Positions 12,917-20,544 of a DNA stretch of 64,000 nt are shown piece by piece. The DNA is from an uncultured Oscillospiraceae bacterium. Its GTDB lineage: Bacteria; Bacillota; Clostridia; Oscillospirales; Oscillospiraceae. The translations under genes and the position numbers were made by a program. Numbering within the stretch: position 1 is the stretch's first letter; each line of letters starts with the position of its first letter. The stretch is taken from the NCBI GenBank assembly GCA_934565795.1, contig CAKTIM010000001.1:123811-187810 (forward strand), given 5' to 3'. The notes below the pieces were generated by a model. It searched no databases, was not told where the DNA came from, and was given only the letters and a program-made list of their open reading frames with translations.

Positions 12917-14143
12917 TCATTTTTCAGGCCGTTTTCTGCTCAGGTAGGTATCCAGCTTTTCCTTCATATTGTCCGGCATCTCCCGCTTCACCGGGCAGCA
13001 CTGGGCGTTGGCCATGCGGTCGGCAAAGGCAATGAGGAAATCAATGTCCTTCGCCATCTGCTCGCCACTCATCACCGCCATGGTATCGTAGCTGTTATGG
13101 ATGGTGGCGGTATTGTTGGGCGCGATGCGGGCAAAGGAGACGGCGGGAATCCCACGGTCTGCAAAGGGGGTGGAATCGCTGGAATAAACCCCCTGCGATG
13201 CCTCCATACCAAAGCCCCGCTCGGCGGCGAAATACTCGATATAGCTCACCAGCTTCTCCTCGGCGGTGGCGCAGGCGATGAATTTACCCATGATGCAGCC
13301 GATCATATCCAGATTGATATTCAGCACGATTTTATCCAGCTCCTGCTCATGGGCGGCACAATAGGCCTTGGAGCCCAGAAGCCCCCGCTCCTCGCAGCCG
13401 CACCAGACGAAGCGCAGGCCATAGCGGTGGGGATTCTTCGCATAGTGCTCTGCCAGCCCCAGCAGTCCCACGGAGCCGGACATATTGTCGTAAGCGCCCT
13501 GAGAAAGCGGGGTGGAATCATAGTGGGCGGTGAACACAATATACTGCTCCGCCTGGCCGGGCATATCCAGCACCACATTCTGGGAGGCGTCGGTGTATTC
13601 CTTCTGCTTCAAGGTGATCTTTGCTGTTTTGGCACCCTTTTGGATCATTGCAATGGCATCCTTGGCGTTGATGTTGACGCCGGGGATCACATTGCCCTTG
13701 CTCACATAGCTGCGAAGCTCCCGGGCGTCGATATCCCGGTCGGTATAGTTGGCGTTGCCGTCGTAGGTGATGAAGCCCGCCGCGCCGTTGGCCAAAATGT
13801 CCTGGTACACCCAGTAGCCCAGATAGCCGTCGATCATCACGATCTTGCCCCGGCACTGGCTCAGCGACCAGGCATCCTTGTTGCGCAGATAATAAAGCGG
13901 GGCCTCCAGCTCTGCGTTACCGGCGCACATATAGCCCTTGCAGGGAATATCCTCCCCATCAATGGTGAGGGTCGCCTCCTCAATGTCCCCCAGGGGCACC
14001 TCAAAGGGCTCCTGCGCCGCCTCCAGACCCCACGCGGCAAGGCGCTGGCACAGATAGTCCGCCGCTTTCTTTTCCGCCGGGCGGCCGCCCACGCGGATGT
14101 AAGCGGTATCGGCAAAGATATTCATGATCTGTTCTGCGTTCAT
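12917..14143 (-). CDS. M28-family zinc metallopeptidase
   Basis: A 408-residue aminopeptidase-like protein. Metal and catalytic residues are visible in FTAHYDST, AYDNMSGSVGLL and WCGCEERGLLGSKAY, then DMIG and the late FARIAPNNTATIHNSYD histidine. A protease-associated-like insert occupies about 90-200. There is no signal peptide, so it is probably cytoplasmic. AGGAGG stands eight bases before the ATG at 14143. Confidence 0.85.
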   Translation of the reverse strand: MNAEQIMNIFADTAYIRVGGRPAEKKAADYLCQRLAAWGLEAAQEPFEVPLGDIEEATLTIDGEDIPCKGYMCAGNAELEAPLYYLRNKDAWSLSQCRGKIVMIDGYLGYWVYQDILANGAAGFITYDGNANYTDRDIDARELRSYVSKGNVIPGVNINAKDAIAMIQKGAKTAKITLKQKEYTDASQNVVLDMPGQAEQYIVFTAHYDSTPLSQGAYDNMSGSVGLLGLAEHYAKNPHRYGLRFVWCGCEERGLLGSKAYCAAHEQELDKIVLNINLDMIGCIMGKFIACATAEEKLVSYIEYFAAERGFGMEASQGVYSSDSTPFADRGIPAVSFARIAPNNTATIHNSYDTMAVMSGEQMAKDIDFLIAFADRMANAQCCPVKREMPDNMKEKLDTYLSRKRPEK

Positions 14144-14171
14144 AAATCTTCCTCCTCGCTTGAATGGTTCT

Positions 14172-14199
14172 ATCATACCACATTCCGACAATTTTACAA
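14172..14199 (-). promoter_or_regulatory. Candidate promoter of the M28 peptidase gene
   Basis: Reading the minus strand, TTGTAA (14199-14194), 16 bases, TATGAT (14177-14172). It lies about 28 bases upstream of the ATG. Confidence 0.5.
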
Positions 14200-14203
14200 G
14201 GCA

Positions 14204-14238
14204 AAAAACGGGGCCGCCCCATTTTAGGAGGCGGCCCC
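14204..14238 (-). terminator. Terminator of the PepD gene
   Basis: A 9-bp all-G/C stem (14210-14218 with 14230-14238), followed on the minus strand by six T residues. It starts 16 bases after the pepD stop. Confidence 0.85.
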
Positions 14239-14254
14239 ATGGTATTTCAGATGC

Positions 14255-15697
14255 TTACAGCGCCTTCAGCACCCGGCACAGGAATTCCCACACCCGGGCG
14301 GTGGAGGCGATCTCCAGCTTTTCGCGGCTGGTGTGGATATCGTGCATCTGCGGCCCGATGGATACGGCATCCAGGCCGGGAAGCTTCTCATTCAGCAGGC
14401 CGCATTCCAGCCCGGCGTGAATGGCCAGCACCTTCGGCTCCTTGCCGAACATCTCGGTGTAAATCTTCACCATGGTCTCACGCAGAACGGAATCCTTGCG
14501 ATACTCCCAGGCGGGATACTCACCCCGCTGGGAATAATTCCCATCATAGAATTCGCAGAGCTTCTTCAGCTGCTCCAGCACATCCTGCTTCTCCTGGTTG
14601 ACGCTGCTGCGCACGGAGAAGGTGGCGCTGAACATCTCGCCCAGCTTGGCAATGCCCAGATTCAGGCTGGTCTGCACCAGGCCGGGGATATCCGCGCTGT
14701 AGCTCTGTACGCCGTTGGGCGCGGCGCACAGCAGCGAAATCACCCGGGAGGTATCCTCGGTGGTCAGGCTGTTGCCGCCCAGGGCGTCCACGTTAAAGGC
14801 CTGAATGGCAGCCTCCGGCTCGTCGTACTGCTCCCTTACCTCTGCCTGCAGCTGGGCGGCGATGTCATTAATCCGCTCCAGGCCGATGCCCATGGCCACC
14901 ACATTGGCCTGGCAGGTGCGGGGAATTGCGTTATCCTGATTGCCGCCGGTATAGGAGGTCAGGCACAGGGGCATCAGCTTCAGGATCCGGCTCATAAATT
15001 CGCCCATCACCTTGTTGGCATTGGCCCGGTTCCTGTGGATATCCGCGCCGGAGTGGCCGCCCCGCAGCCCATCCACGCTCAGGCGGATGCACGGGCCGTA
15101 TACCATCTTCCGCTCCACCTTCAGCGAGATGGTCGCTCTCGCGCCGCCGGCGCAGGAGACTGTGAAGATGCCCTCCTCCTCGGAATCCAGGTTGATAAGC
15201 TTTCTGCCCCTCAGCATGGACACATCGATGGCGTTGGCGCCCAGCATGCCGATCTCCTCATCCACGGTGATGATGATCTCCAGCGGCGGGTGGGGAATGG
15301 TCTTGTCGGCGACCAGCGCCATGGCGTAGGCCACGGCAATTCCGTCGTCGCCGCCCAGGGTGGTGCCGCGGGCATAGACCGAGGTGCCGTCGTGGCACAC
15401 GTCCAGGCCGTCGGTCTGCATATTGATGGGGCAGTCTGCGTCCTTTTCGCAGACCATATCCATATGGCCCTGCAGGATCACCGGCTCGTGATCCGCCATG
15501 CCGCAGGTGCCGTCCACAAACATAATCACATTATTGGTCTCGTCCTGAATATAGCGGATGCCCTGCTCCTTTGCAAAGGCGGCCAGGTAATCGCTGATGG
15601 CCTTGGTATTCCGGGAGCCGTGGGGAATGGCGCACAGCGCCTCAAAATACCCGAACACGGCCTGAGGCTCCAGGCCTGCCAATCTTTTTTCACTCAT
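14255..15697 (-). CDS. pepD: Aminoacyl-histidine dipeptidase (cytosol non-specific dipeptidase)
   Basis: A 480-residue M20-family dimetal peptidase that splits Xaa-His and many other dipeptides. The metal site shows VILQGHMDMVCEKD near the N-terminus, then TTLGGDDGIAVAYAM and ITVDEEIGMLGA; the dimerisation domain region has GLRGGHSGADIH, and IHAGLECG lies near the C-terminus. Length is normal. It is its own transcription unit, with a promoter at 15758-15786. Confidence 0.92.
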   Translation of the reverse strand: MSEKRLAGLEPQAVFGYFEALCAIPHGSRNTKAISDYLAAFAKEQGIRYIQDETNNVIMFVDGTCGMADHEPVILQGHMDMVCEKDADCPINMQTDGLDVCHDGTSVYARGTTLGGDDGIAVAYAMALVADKTIPHPPLEIIITVDEEIGMLGANAIDVSMLRGRKLINLDSEEEGIFTVSCAGGARATISLKVERKMVYGPCIRLSVDGLRGGHSGADIHRNRANANKVMGEFMSRILKLMPLCLTSYTGGNQDNAIPRTCQANVVAMGIGLERINDIAAQLQAEVREQYDEPEAAIQAFNVDALGGNSLTTEDTSRVISLLCAAPNGVQSYSADIPGLVQTSLNLGIAKLGEMFSATFSVRSSVNQEKQDVLEQLKKLCEFYDGNYSQRGEYPAWEYRKDSVLRETMVKIYTEMFGKEPKVLAIHAGLECGLLNEKLPGLDAVSIGPQMHDIHTSREKLEIASTARVWEFLCRVLKAL

Positions 15698-15757
15698 AAT
15701 ATCTGTACTCCTTTCCATGGTGTACGTCAAATCTTGGACTTCTATACAACGCTTCCC

Positions 15758-15786
15758 ATTATACCACCGCCGCAGTCAAATGTCAC
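15758..15786 (-). promoter_or_regulatory. Candidate promoter of pepD
   Basis: On the minus strand, GTGACA (15786-15781), 17 bases, TATAAT (15763-15758), about 60 bases before the start codon. Confidence 0.6.
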
Positions 15787-15790
15787 CCGT

Positions 15791-15825
15791 CAAAATAACA
15801 AAGACCGCAGGAGGAAATCCTGCGG
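15791..15825 (-). terminator. Terminator of secG
   Basis: A perfect 8-bp stem (15805-15812 with 15818-15825), then a T-rich tract on the minus strand. It lies 23 bases after the secG stop. Confidence 0.75.
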
Positions 15826-15848
15826 CCGTATGTTCAATTTATCCTGTA

Positions 15849-16076
15849 TCAAATCAGGCTCAGCACCAGGGTGAGCACAATCCAGACGATCGCAATCCAC
15901 TTGGTAGAGGACGCCAGGATCTGATCCAGGCCGCCCTTCTTGTTCTTGCTGAGATAGGAATCAGAAGAGCCGGACAGAGCGCCGGACAGACCCGCTTCCT
16001 TGCCGGACTGCAGCAGCACGACAACCGTCAGCGCCAGGCTTGCCAGGGCCTCCAGAATGATCAGAAAAGTTCTCAT
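15849..16076 (-). CDS. secG: Preprotein translocase subunit SecG
   Basis: A 75-residue protein with two membrane helices (about 3-23 and 53-74) and the family motif VVLLQSGKEAGLSGALSG between them. It is part of the SecYEG channel. The start at 16076 follows GGAGG and gives the normal SecG length; a longer open frame upstream is not SecG-like. Confidence 0.9.
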   Translation of the reverse strand: MRTFLIILEALASLALTVVVLLQSGKEAGLSGALSGSSDSYLSKNKKGGLDQILASSTKWIAIVWIVLTLVLSLI

Positions 16077-16161
16077 ATTACCTAACCTCCCTCCGCACCA
16101 TTCGCGGACAGCGAATATGATACGGCTTGCCAGCAGTCGGCAAACCACACTTGTAAGAGCC

Positions 16162-16190
16162 AGTATATCACAATGGTACGGAAAAAGCAA
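16162..16190 (-). promoter_or_regulatory. Promoter of secG
   Basis: On the minus strand, TTGCTT (16190-16185), 17 bases, TATACT (16167-16162). The 5' leader would be about 80 bases and contains a short TTGCCG...TGGCAA hairpin. Confidence 0.65.
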
Positions 16191-16247
16191 GTATTTTTCC
16201 TGATTTCCTGAAAAAACACCGCAGATGCTCCCGCCCAGGCAGGGCGC

Positions 16248-17375
16248 TTACTTCTGCACCCAGTTCCCCGTGGCCAGGCAATTGAGGTAGCTCTCGATGA
16301 AGGGATCCAGCGCGCCGTCCATTACCGCGTTGACATTGGAGGTCTCGCAGCCGGTGCGGGTGTCCTTGACCAGGGTATAGGGCATGAACACATAGTTGCG
16401 AATCTGGCTGCCCCACTCGATCTTCTGCTGCACACCCTTGATGTCGGAAATCTTATCCAGGTGCTCCCGCTCCTTGATCTCCACCAGCTTGCTGCGCAGC
16501 ATCCGCAGACAGGTCTCCTTATTCTGGAACTGGCTGCGCTCGGTCTGGCAGGATACCACAATGCCGGTGGCCTTGTGGATCAGGCGGACGGCAGAGGAGG
16601 TCTTGTTGATGTGCTGGCCGCCCGCGCCGGAGGAGCGGTAGACCTGCATTTCATAATCCTCCGGGCGAATCTCCACATCCTGGCTATCATCCTCAATATC
16701 CGGGATCACCTCAATGGCGGAGAAGGAGGTCTGGCGGCGGGCATTGGCATCAAAGGGGGACACGCGAACCAGGCGGTGCACCCCGTTCTCTCCCTTCAGG
16801 AAGCCGTAGGCGTTCTCGCCCTCGATCATAATATCGGCGGATTTCAGGCCCGCCTCGTCGCCCTCCAGATAGTCCAGAATCTTATAGGTGAAGCCATGGC
16901 GCTCCGCCCAGCGGGTGTACATTCGATAGAGCATCTGGCACCAGTCCTGGGCCTCGGTGCCGCCTGCACCGGCGTGAAAGCTCATCAGCGCATTGTTCTT
17001 ATCATAGTGTCCCGTCAGCAGGGTCTCCAGGCGGCAGACCTCCATCTCCTCGGCCAGGGTTTCGTAGCCGGTCTGAAGCTCCTCCAGCATGGAGTCGTCG
17101 TCCTCCTCCGCTGCCATTTCGCAGATGGTCATCAGGTCATCCCAGGTGGTGCGCATCTTTTCATAGCGCTCGATCTTCGCCTCCGTCTGGCGGGTCTTGA
17201 CGGCGACCTTCTGGCTCTTCTCCGGGTCGTCCCAGAAGCCGGGAGCCTCCTGCATGGCATGGAGCCGCTCCAGCTCGCTGCGCAGCCCCTCCACATTCAA
17301 AGAATCAGCCAGCCCGTCCAGGGCGGGGCGGCAGTCGTTCAGTTTCTGCCTGTAGGTATCAAAAGCAATATTCAT
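16248..17375 (-). CDS. prfB: Peptide chain release factor 2
   Basis: A 375-residue release factor reading UAA and UGA. The SPF stop-codon recognition tripeptide (RVSPFDANARRQTSF) lies near residue 206 and the GGQ catalytic motif (SSGAGGQHINKTSSAV) near 250. The gene is a single uninterrupted frame, so the programmed +1 frameshift that controls many prfB genes is not needed. Its promoter is at 17410-17438. Confidence 0.95.
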   Translation of the reverse strand: MNIAFDTYRQKLNDCRPALDGLADSLNVEGLRSELERLHAMQEAPGFWDDPEKSQKVAVKTRQTEAKIERYEKMRTTWDDLMTICEMAAEEDDDSMLEELQTGYETLAEEMEVCRLETLLTGHYDKNNALMSFHAGAGGTEAQDWCQMLYRMYTRWAERHGFTYKILDYLEGDEAGLKSADIMIEGENAYGFLKGENGVHRLVRVSPFDANARRQTSFSAIEVIPDIEDDSQDVEIRPEDYEMQVYRSSGAGGQHINKTSSAVRLIHKATGIVVSCQTERSQFQNKETCLRMLRSKLVEIKEREHLDKISDIKGVQQKIEWGSQIRNYVFMPYTLVKDTRTGCETSNVNAVMDGALDPFIESYLNCLATGNWVQK

Positions 17376-17409
17376 CGTAATCTCTCACTTTTTCAGCATA
17401 GTTTGGAAT

Positions 17410-17438
17410 ATTATAACCGAATTTCCCGCTTCTGTAAA
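17410..17438 (-). promoter_or_regulatory. Promoter of prfB
   Basis: On the minus strand, TTTACA (17438-17433), 17 bases, perfect TATAAT (17415-17410). The leader is about 28 bases. Confidence 0.72.
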
Positions 17439-17485
17439 GACCCGAATTGGGTTTTCCTCCCCTTTTCAGGAATTATTGTGCCCCG

Positions 17486-17566
17486 TCACCGTTCGCTGAC
17501 GGTTTTTTCCTCGTCCCCGAAAACGTAATCGTCAATATCCCATTCCCGTCCGTCCAGGCTTTCCAT
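17486..17566 (-). CDS. Possible small acidic peptide (26 residues)
   Basis: An ATG at 17566 is preceded at good distance by GGGAGGG and opens a 26-codon frame rich in Asp and Glu (MESLDGREWDIDDYVFGDEE...). It lies between tRNA-Ser and prfB on the prfB strand. A short hairpin with a T-run on the opposite strand overlaps its end (17483-17508). The good ribosome site is the only positive evidence. Confidence 0.3.
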   Translation of the reverse strand: MESLDGREWDIDDYVFGDEEKTVSER

Positions 17567-17654
17567 TTCTATCCCTCCCATAAAAAAGCATTGGACAGTA
17601 TATGCGCGCACATACGCAAAATGTCCGCCCCCGTTTTTCCGGCCGACGCACCAC

Positions 17655-17683
17655 TTGACTTTGTGCTGCAATAATGGTATATT
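17655..17683 (+). promoter_or_regulatory. Promoter of tRNA-Ser
   Basis: TTGACT at 17655-17660, 17 bases, TATATT at 17678-17683; predicted start about 4 bases before the mature tRNA. Confidence 0.72.
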
Positions 17684-17693
17684 TTATGGGCAT

Positions 17694-17782
17694 GGAGAGA
17701 TGTCCGAGTGGTTTAAGGAGCCAGTCTTGAAAACTGGTGATGCGGCAACGCACCATGGGTTCGAATCCCATTCTCTCCGCCA
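17694..17782 (+). tRNA. tRNA-Ser (anticodon TGA)
   Basis: An 89-base class II tRNA: acceptor stem GGAGAGA/TCTCTCC, anticodon loop CTTGAAA with anticodon TGA, an extra arm of the serine type (TGATGCGGCAACGCA region), a GGTTCGAATCC T-arm, discriminator G and an encoded CCA end. Confidence 0.97.
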
Positions 17783-17791
17783 GACAAAAGC

Positions 17792-17826
17792 GCCTCTCCT
17801 GCCCAAGCGGACGGGAGAGGCTTCTT
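17792..17826 (+). terminator. Terminator of tRNA-Ser
   Basis: An 8-bp stem (17792-17799 with 17814-17821) and a T-rich tail begin ten bases after the tRNA. Confidence 0.65.
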
Positions 17827-17881
17827 ATATTGGGCAGGTTTTCCGCTGTAGGCCTGTCAGGCAGGCGAAACGAGGTGACAC

Positions 17882-18490
17882 ATGAATTTTCAATATGTAA
17901 TAAACCGCCTTTTTCATAAGGACGCCTGGATGAAGGCATTGAATCACGGCGGTGAAAATCCGGGGTATAAAGCCCTTTCTGAGCTGTCCATGCAGGTTAT
18001 TCTTGCGCACTACACCGCAATCATTCAGGCCACCGGCGAAATCCGCAGCGGCCAGGCCGCCAGCGACTCCCCGGCCCGGGTGGAGGAAATCCTCTGCCGG
18101 ACGGAGCGGCTCCTGCCGCTGCTCCCCTACGCGACCCCCGCCCAGCAAAGGCTGATTGCCGACGCCCAGCGCACCGCGCAATATGCCCAATCCATCACCC
18201 CGCCCCCATCAAGGGAGCCGCGTCGGACGGAAATCACCTACTACAGCGTCCACATTCCCACCATGAATGGCCGGTTTTACTACCTCGGCACCCAGCAATA
18301 CCATCCCGGAGACATCGTCACCATTCCATTCGGCGGAGAAAACAAGCTGACCTGCGGCATCGTGGAGGAGGTCTTCTGCAAGGACTACTGGAAAATGCCC
18401 CTGCCCCTGTGGAAAATGAAATACATCGACGCCACAGCCCCGCAGGAGATCGCGGAGGAATATTGGCGGCAGAAGGAAGCGCACCTTTGA
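17882..18490 (+). CDS. Unknown protein with a PriA-N-terminal-like C-terminal segment
   Basis: A 202-residue soluble protein not recognised overall. The N-terminal half (1-100) is helical, with the basic patch FHKDAWMKALNHGGENPGYKAL. The C-terminal half has YYLGTQQYHPGDIVTIPFGG...LTCGIVEEV, which resembles the 3'-end binding fold at the start of the PriA helicase (a strand-rich 'V(R/T)VPFGxxxLxGvV' pattern). No helicase domain follows. It lies between tRNA-Ser and the integrase remnant, a setting common for cargo of integrated elements, but this is inference. Confidence 0.5.
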   Translation: MNFQYVINRLFHKDAWMKALNHGGENPGYKALSELSMQVILAHYTAIIQATGEIRSGQAASDSPARVEEILCRTERLLPLLPYATPAQQRLIADAQRTAQYAQSITPPPSREPRRTEITYYSVHIPTMNGRFYYLGTQQYHPGDIVTIPFGGENKLTCGIVEEVFCKDYWKMPLPLWKMKYIDATAPQEIAEEYWRQKEAHL

Positions 18491-18499
18491 AAGCAAAGG

Positions 18500-18575
18500 A
18501 AAAAAGCCGCCCCACATCGTAGTCGTGCAATGCTGCCAATGCTTCCTGGTGCTTTCCTGCTCCGCTTTCAACTAC
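18500..18575 (-). pseudogene. Possible second fragment of a broken integrase
   Basis: In one minus-strand frame this stretch reads KHQEALAALHDYD, similar in style to the end of integrase arm-binding domains (xEALxALxxYD). It has no start codon, and the frame then runs into the antisense of the preceding gene. With the intact-looking N-terminal fragment at 18613-18780 it may be a leftover of the same gene, but the match is short. Confidence 0.25.
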
Positions 18576-18612
18576 GGTTTATCGGTCAAATACACTGATA
18601 CTATCAGAACGT

Positions 18613-18780
18613 TTATTCTGGAAAATAAAGTATGATTAACGAAGTAAAAGCAATCGAAATTATAAACAAATATTTGTACTTAATTTTCCCGTCGAACCCG
18701 CGTCCGATAGAAACTCTGCCAGACCATGTGCCACTCTCTCGTTGAACAATTGTTCCTGTTCCCTTTTCTCGTCTTTGCAT
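18613..18780 (-). pseudogene. Truncated tyrosine recombinase (phage/Tn916-type integrase), N-terminal fragment
   Basis: GGAGG seven bases before the ATG opens a 55-residue frame. The first 38 residues (MQRREKGTGTIVQR...GTWSGRVSIGRGFDGKIKYKY) look like the arm-type DNA-binding domain of tyrosine integrases. From about 18665 the sequence becomes A/T-rich and unrelated (LFIISIAFTSLIILYF), then stops. The core-binding and catalytic domains (R...HxxR...Y) are missing. It probably marks an old integration event next to the tRNA genes. Confidence 0.6.
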
Positions 18781-19004
18781 TGTGATACCTCCGATAAAGA
18801 TCAGATAGATATACAGACCGGGTTTCGTATATCTATATGTATATCTATTTTCTGATACTCCCCAGTAAAACCTGGTCTTTTTCAGCAAATAACCGAACAC
18901 TCGTTCGTGTATAGGCATATGGTATCACAAATTTGGTGCAAAGTAAAGAGGGAGAAATAGTTAAATTTTTACCTGATTTTCAGCTTTATCCTGCAAAAAT
19001 AGAG
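18781..19004. other. A/T-rich stretch upstream of the integrase remnant
   Basis: Lower in GC than its surroundings, with TATATCTATATG-like runs (18825-18850). No gene, promoter of good quality or repeat is evident. It is probably residual element DNA. Confidence 0.4.
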
Positions 19005-19041
19005 AGAAAAAGTCCTGTGTGAAAGGAGCTTCACACAGGAC
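19005..19041 (-). terminator. Terminator of the tRNA cluster
   Basis: A perfect 12-bp stem (19012-19023 with 19030-19041), a six-base loop, then TTTTTCTC on the minus strand, five bases after tRNA-Cys. Confidence 0.9.
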
Positions 19042-19045
19042 ATTC

Positions 19046-19120
19046 TGGAGGTACCGCCCAGATTTGAACTGGGGAATGAGGGTTTTGCAGACCCTTGCCT
19101 TACCACTTGGCTACGGTACC
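19046..19120 (-). tRNA. tRNA-Cys (anticodon GCA)
   Basis: 75 bases including an encoded CCA. Acceptor GGTACCG pairs with CGGTACC; the anticodon loop is CTGCAAA; the T-arm contains GTTCAAATC. It is the last tRNA of a five-gene minus-strand cluster. Confidence 0.96.
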
Positions 19121-19125
19121 ATATG

Positions 19126-19156
19126 AAATAAGGAACGCAAGTGGCGTTCCTTATTT
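19126..19156. terminator. Perfect hairpin between tRNA-Gly and tRNA-Cys
   Basis: A 13-bp perfect stem (19126-19138 with 19144-19156) and a five-base loop. The T-run follows it only on the plus strand; on the tRNA strand the tail is TTATTTC, so it may act as a partial terminator or a processing signal. Confidence 0.55.
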
Positions 19157-19159
19157 TTT

Positions 19160-19235
19160 TGGAGCGGGTGACGAGGCTCGAACTCGCTACCTCCACCTTG
19201 GCAAGGTGGCGCTCTACCAGATGAGCTACACCCGC
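19160..19235 (-). tRNA. tRNA-Gly (anticodon GCC)
   Basis: 76 bases with CCA. Acceptor GCGGGTG; anticodon loop TTGCCAA within CACCTTGCCAAGGTG; T-arm GTTCGAGCC. Confidence 0.96.
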
Positions 19236-19238
19236 ATC

Positions 19239-19314
<76 letters not shown>

Positions 19315-19361
19315 ATGTCGAGCGGAATCTGTATTCCACTCGGATGCGAAAAGTATTAAAA

Positions 19362-19438
19362 TGGCGACCCGGAACGGACTCGAACCGTCGACCTCCAGCG
19401 TGACAGGCTGGCGTGCTAACCGACTGCACCACCGGGCC
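19362..19438 (-). tRNA. tRNA-Asp (anticodon GTC)
   Basis: 77 bases with CCA. Acceptor GGCCCGG, with one G-U pair; anticodon loop CTGTCAC; T-arm GTTCGAGTC. A short imperfect hairpin (19320-19341) separates it from tRNA-Phe. Confidence 0.95.
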
Positions 19439-19445
19439 AGGTAAA

Positions 19446-19521
19446 TGGTGGGAACAACAGGGCTCGAACCTGTGACCCCATGCTTGTAAGGCATGTGCTC
19501 TCCCAGCTGAGCTATGCTCCC
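19446..19521 (-). tRNA. tRNA-Val (anticodon TAC)
   Basis: 76 bases with CCA. Acceptor GGGAGCA (with minor mispairing to TGTTCCC); anticodon loop CTTACAA; T-arm GTTCGAGCC. It is the first tRNA after the cluster promoter. Confidence 0.95.
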
Positions 19522-19562
19522 AAGGGACTTGCCGCCGTGTGTTCCCCTCAGCGACGGGATTC

Positions 19563-19591
19563 ATTATACACGGAAGCCCCTGTTTTGTCAA
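19563..19591 (-). promoter_or_regulatory. Consensus promoter of the tRNA cluster
   Basis: On the minus strand, TTGACA (19591-19586), 17 bases, TATAAT (19568-19563): both boxes are perfect and a TG lies just upstream of the -10. It fits a strong stable-RNA promoter. Confidence 0.9.
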
Positions 19592-19665
19592 GCAATTTTC
19601 CCAATTTTTTTCAAAAATATTATTGGGTCGAATGCCCGCCGTTTCCCACCAAAAGGGGCGGAATA

Positions 19666-20544
19666 TCAGATTTTTTCCAGCAACGCCCGGATATCCTCCG
19701 GGGTGAATTGGTACACGGTGTCGCAAAACTGGCACTCCACAGGGAAGGTCTTGCCCTCCTGCTCAATCTCCTCCAGCTCGGCTCTGCCCAGGCTGAGCAG
19801 GGCGCTTTCCACCCGGCTGCGGGAGCAGTAGCATTTATAGGCAACCTCCACGGTATCCAGGAACACCACACCCAGGTCGCCGAACACCTGGCCCAGGATA
19901 TCCTCCGGGGTCATGCCCTGCTCCAGCATGGGGGTGACGGCTCCGGCCCGGTGGATGCCCTGCTCCACCTTGTCGATCACCTCGTCCGGCGCGCCGGGGA
20001 GCAGCTGGACGATATAGCCCCCCGCCACCTTGACGCTCAAATCCCGGTCCACCAGCACGCCCAGGGCGCAGGCGGTGGGGGTTTGCTCGCTCTGGGCAAA
20101 GTAGGCGGTCACATCGTCCGCGATCTCGCCGGATACCAGCGCAGTAGAGCCGACATACGGCTCCTTCAGCTGGAGGTCACGGATCACCGTCAGGGTGCCG
20201 TCCGTGCCCACGGTGGCGCCCACATCCAGCTTACCGGGGTATTTCTCCACCAGTGGCACCCGCGGCTCCGTCACGCAGCCGCGCACGTTGCCCACAGCAT
20301 CGGACACCACGGTGATGGTGCCGATGGGGCCGCCGCCGCGAACCTGCATGGTCATGGAGCCATCCTCCACCTTCTGCATATTGCCCATCATGGAGGCAGC
20401 CGTCAGCACCCGACCCAGGGCCGCAGTGGCGTTAGGGGTGGTGTGGTGAATCTGGGCGGCCCGGCGGACAATTTCCGTGGAGCGGATTGCTACCACCTTT
20501 ACAAAGCCATCCATGCTCATGCCGCGAACAAGATAATCTTTCAT
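19666..20544 (-). CDS. hslO: Hsp33 redox-regulated holdase chaperone
   Basis: A 292-residue cytoplasmic chaperone that is switched on by oxidation. The four zinc cysteines are present as CxC (Cys238, Cys240) and CxxC (Cys271, Cys274). Length is typical. The ATG overlaps the stop of the preceding methyltransferase (ATGA). Confidence 0.95.
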   Translation of the reverse strand: MKDYLVRGMSMDGFVKVVAIRSTEIVRRAAQIHHTTPNATAALGRVLTAASMMGNMQKVEDGSMTMQVRGGGPIGTITVVSDAVGNVRGCVTEPRVPLVEKYPGKLDVGATVGTDGTLTVIRDLQLKEPYVGSTALVSGEIADDVTAYFAQSEQTPTACALGVLVDRDLSVKVAGGYIVQLLPGAPDEVIDKVEQGIHRAGAVTPMLEQGMTPEDILGQVFGDLGVVFLDTVEVAYKCYCSRSRVESALLSLGRAELEEIEQEGKTFPVECQFCDTVYQFTPEDIRALLEKI

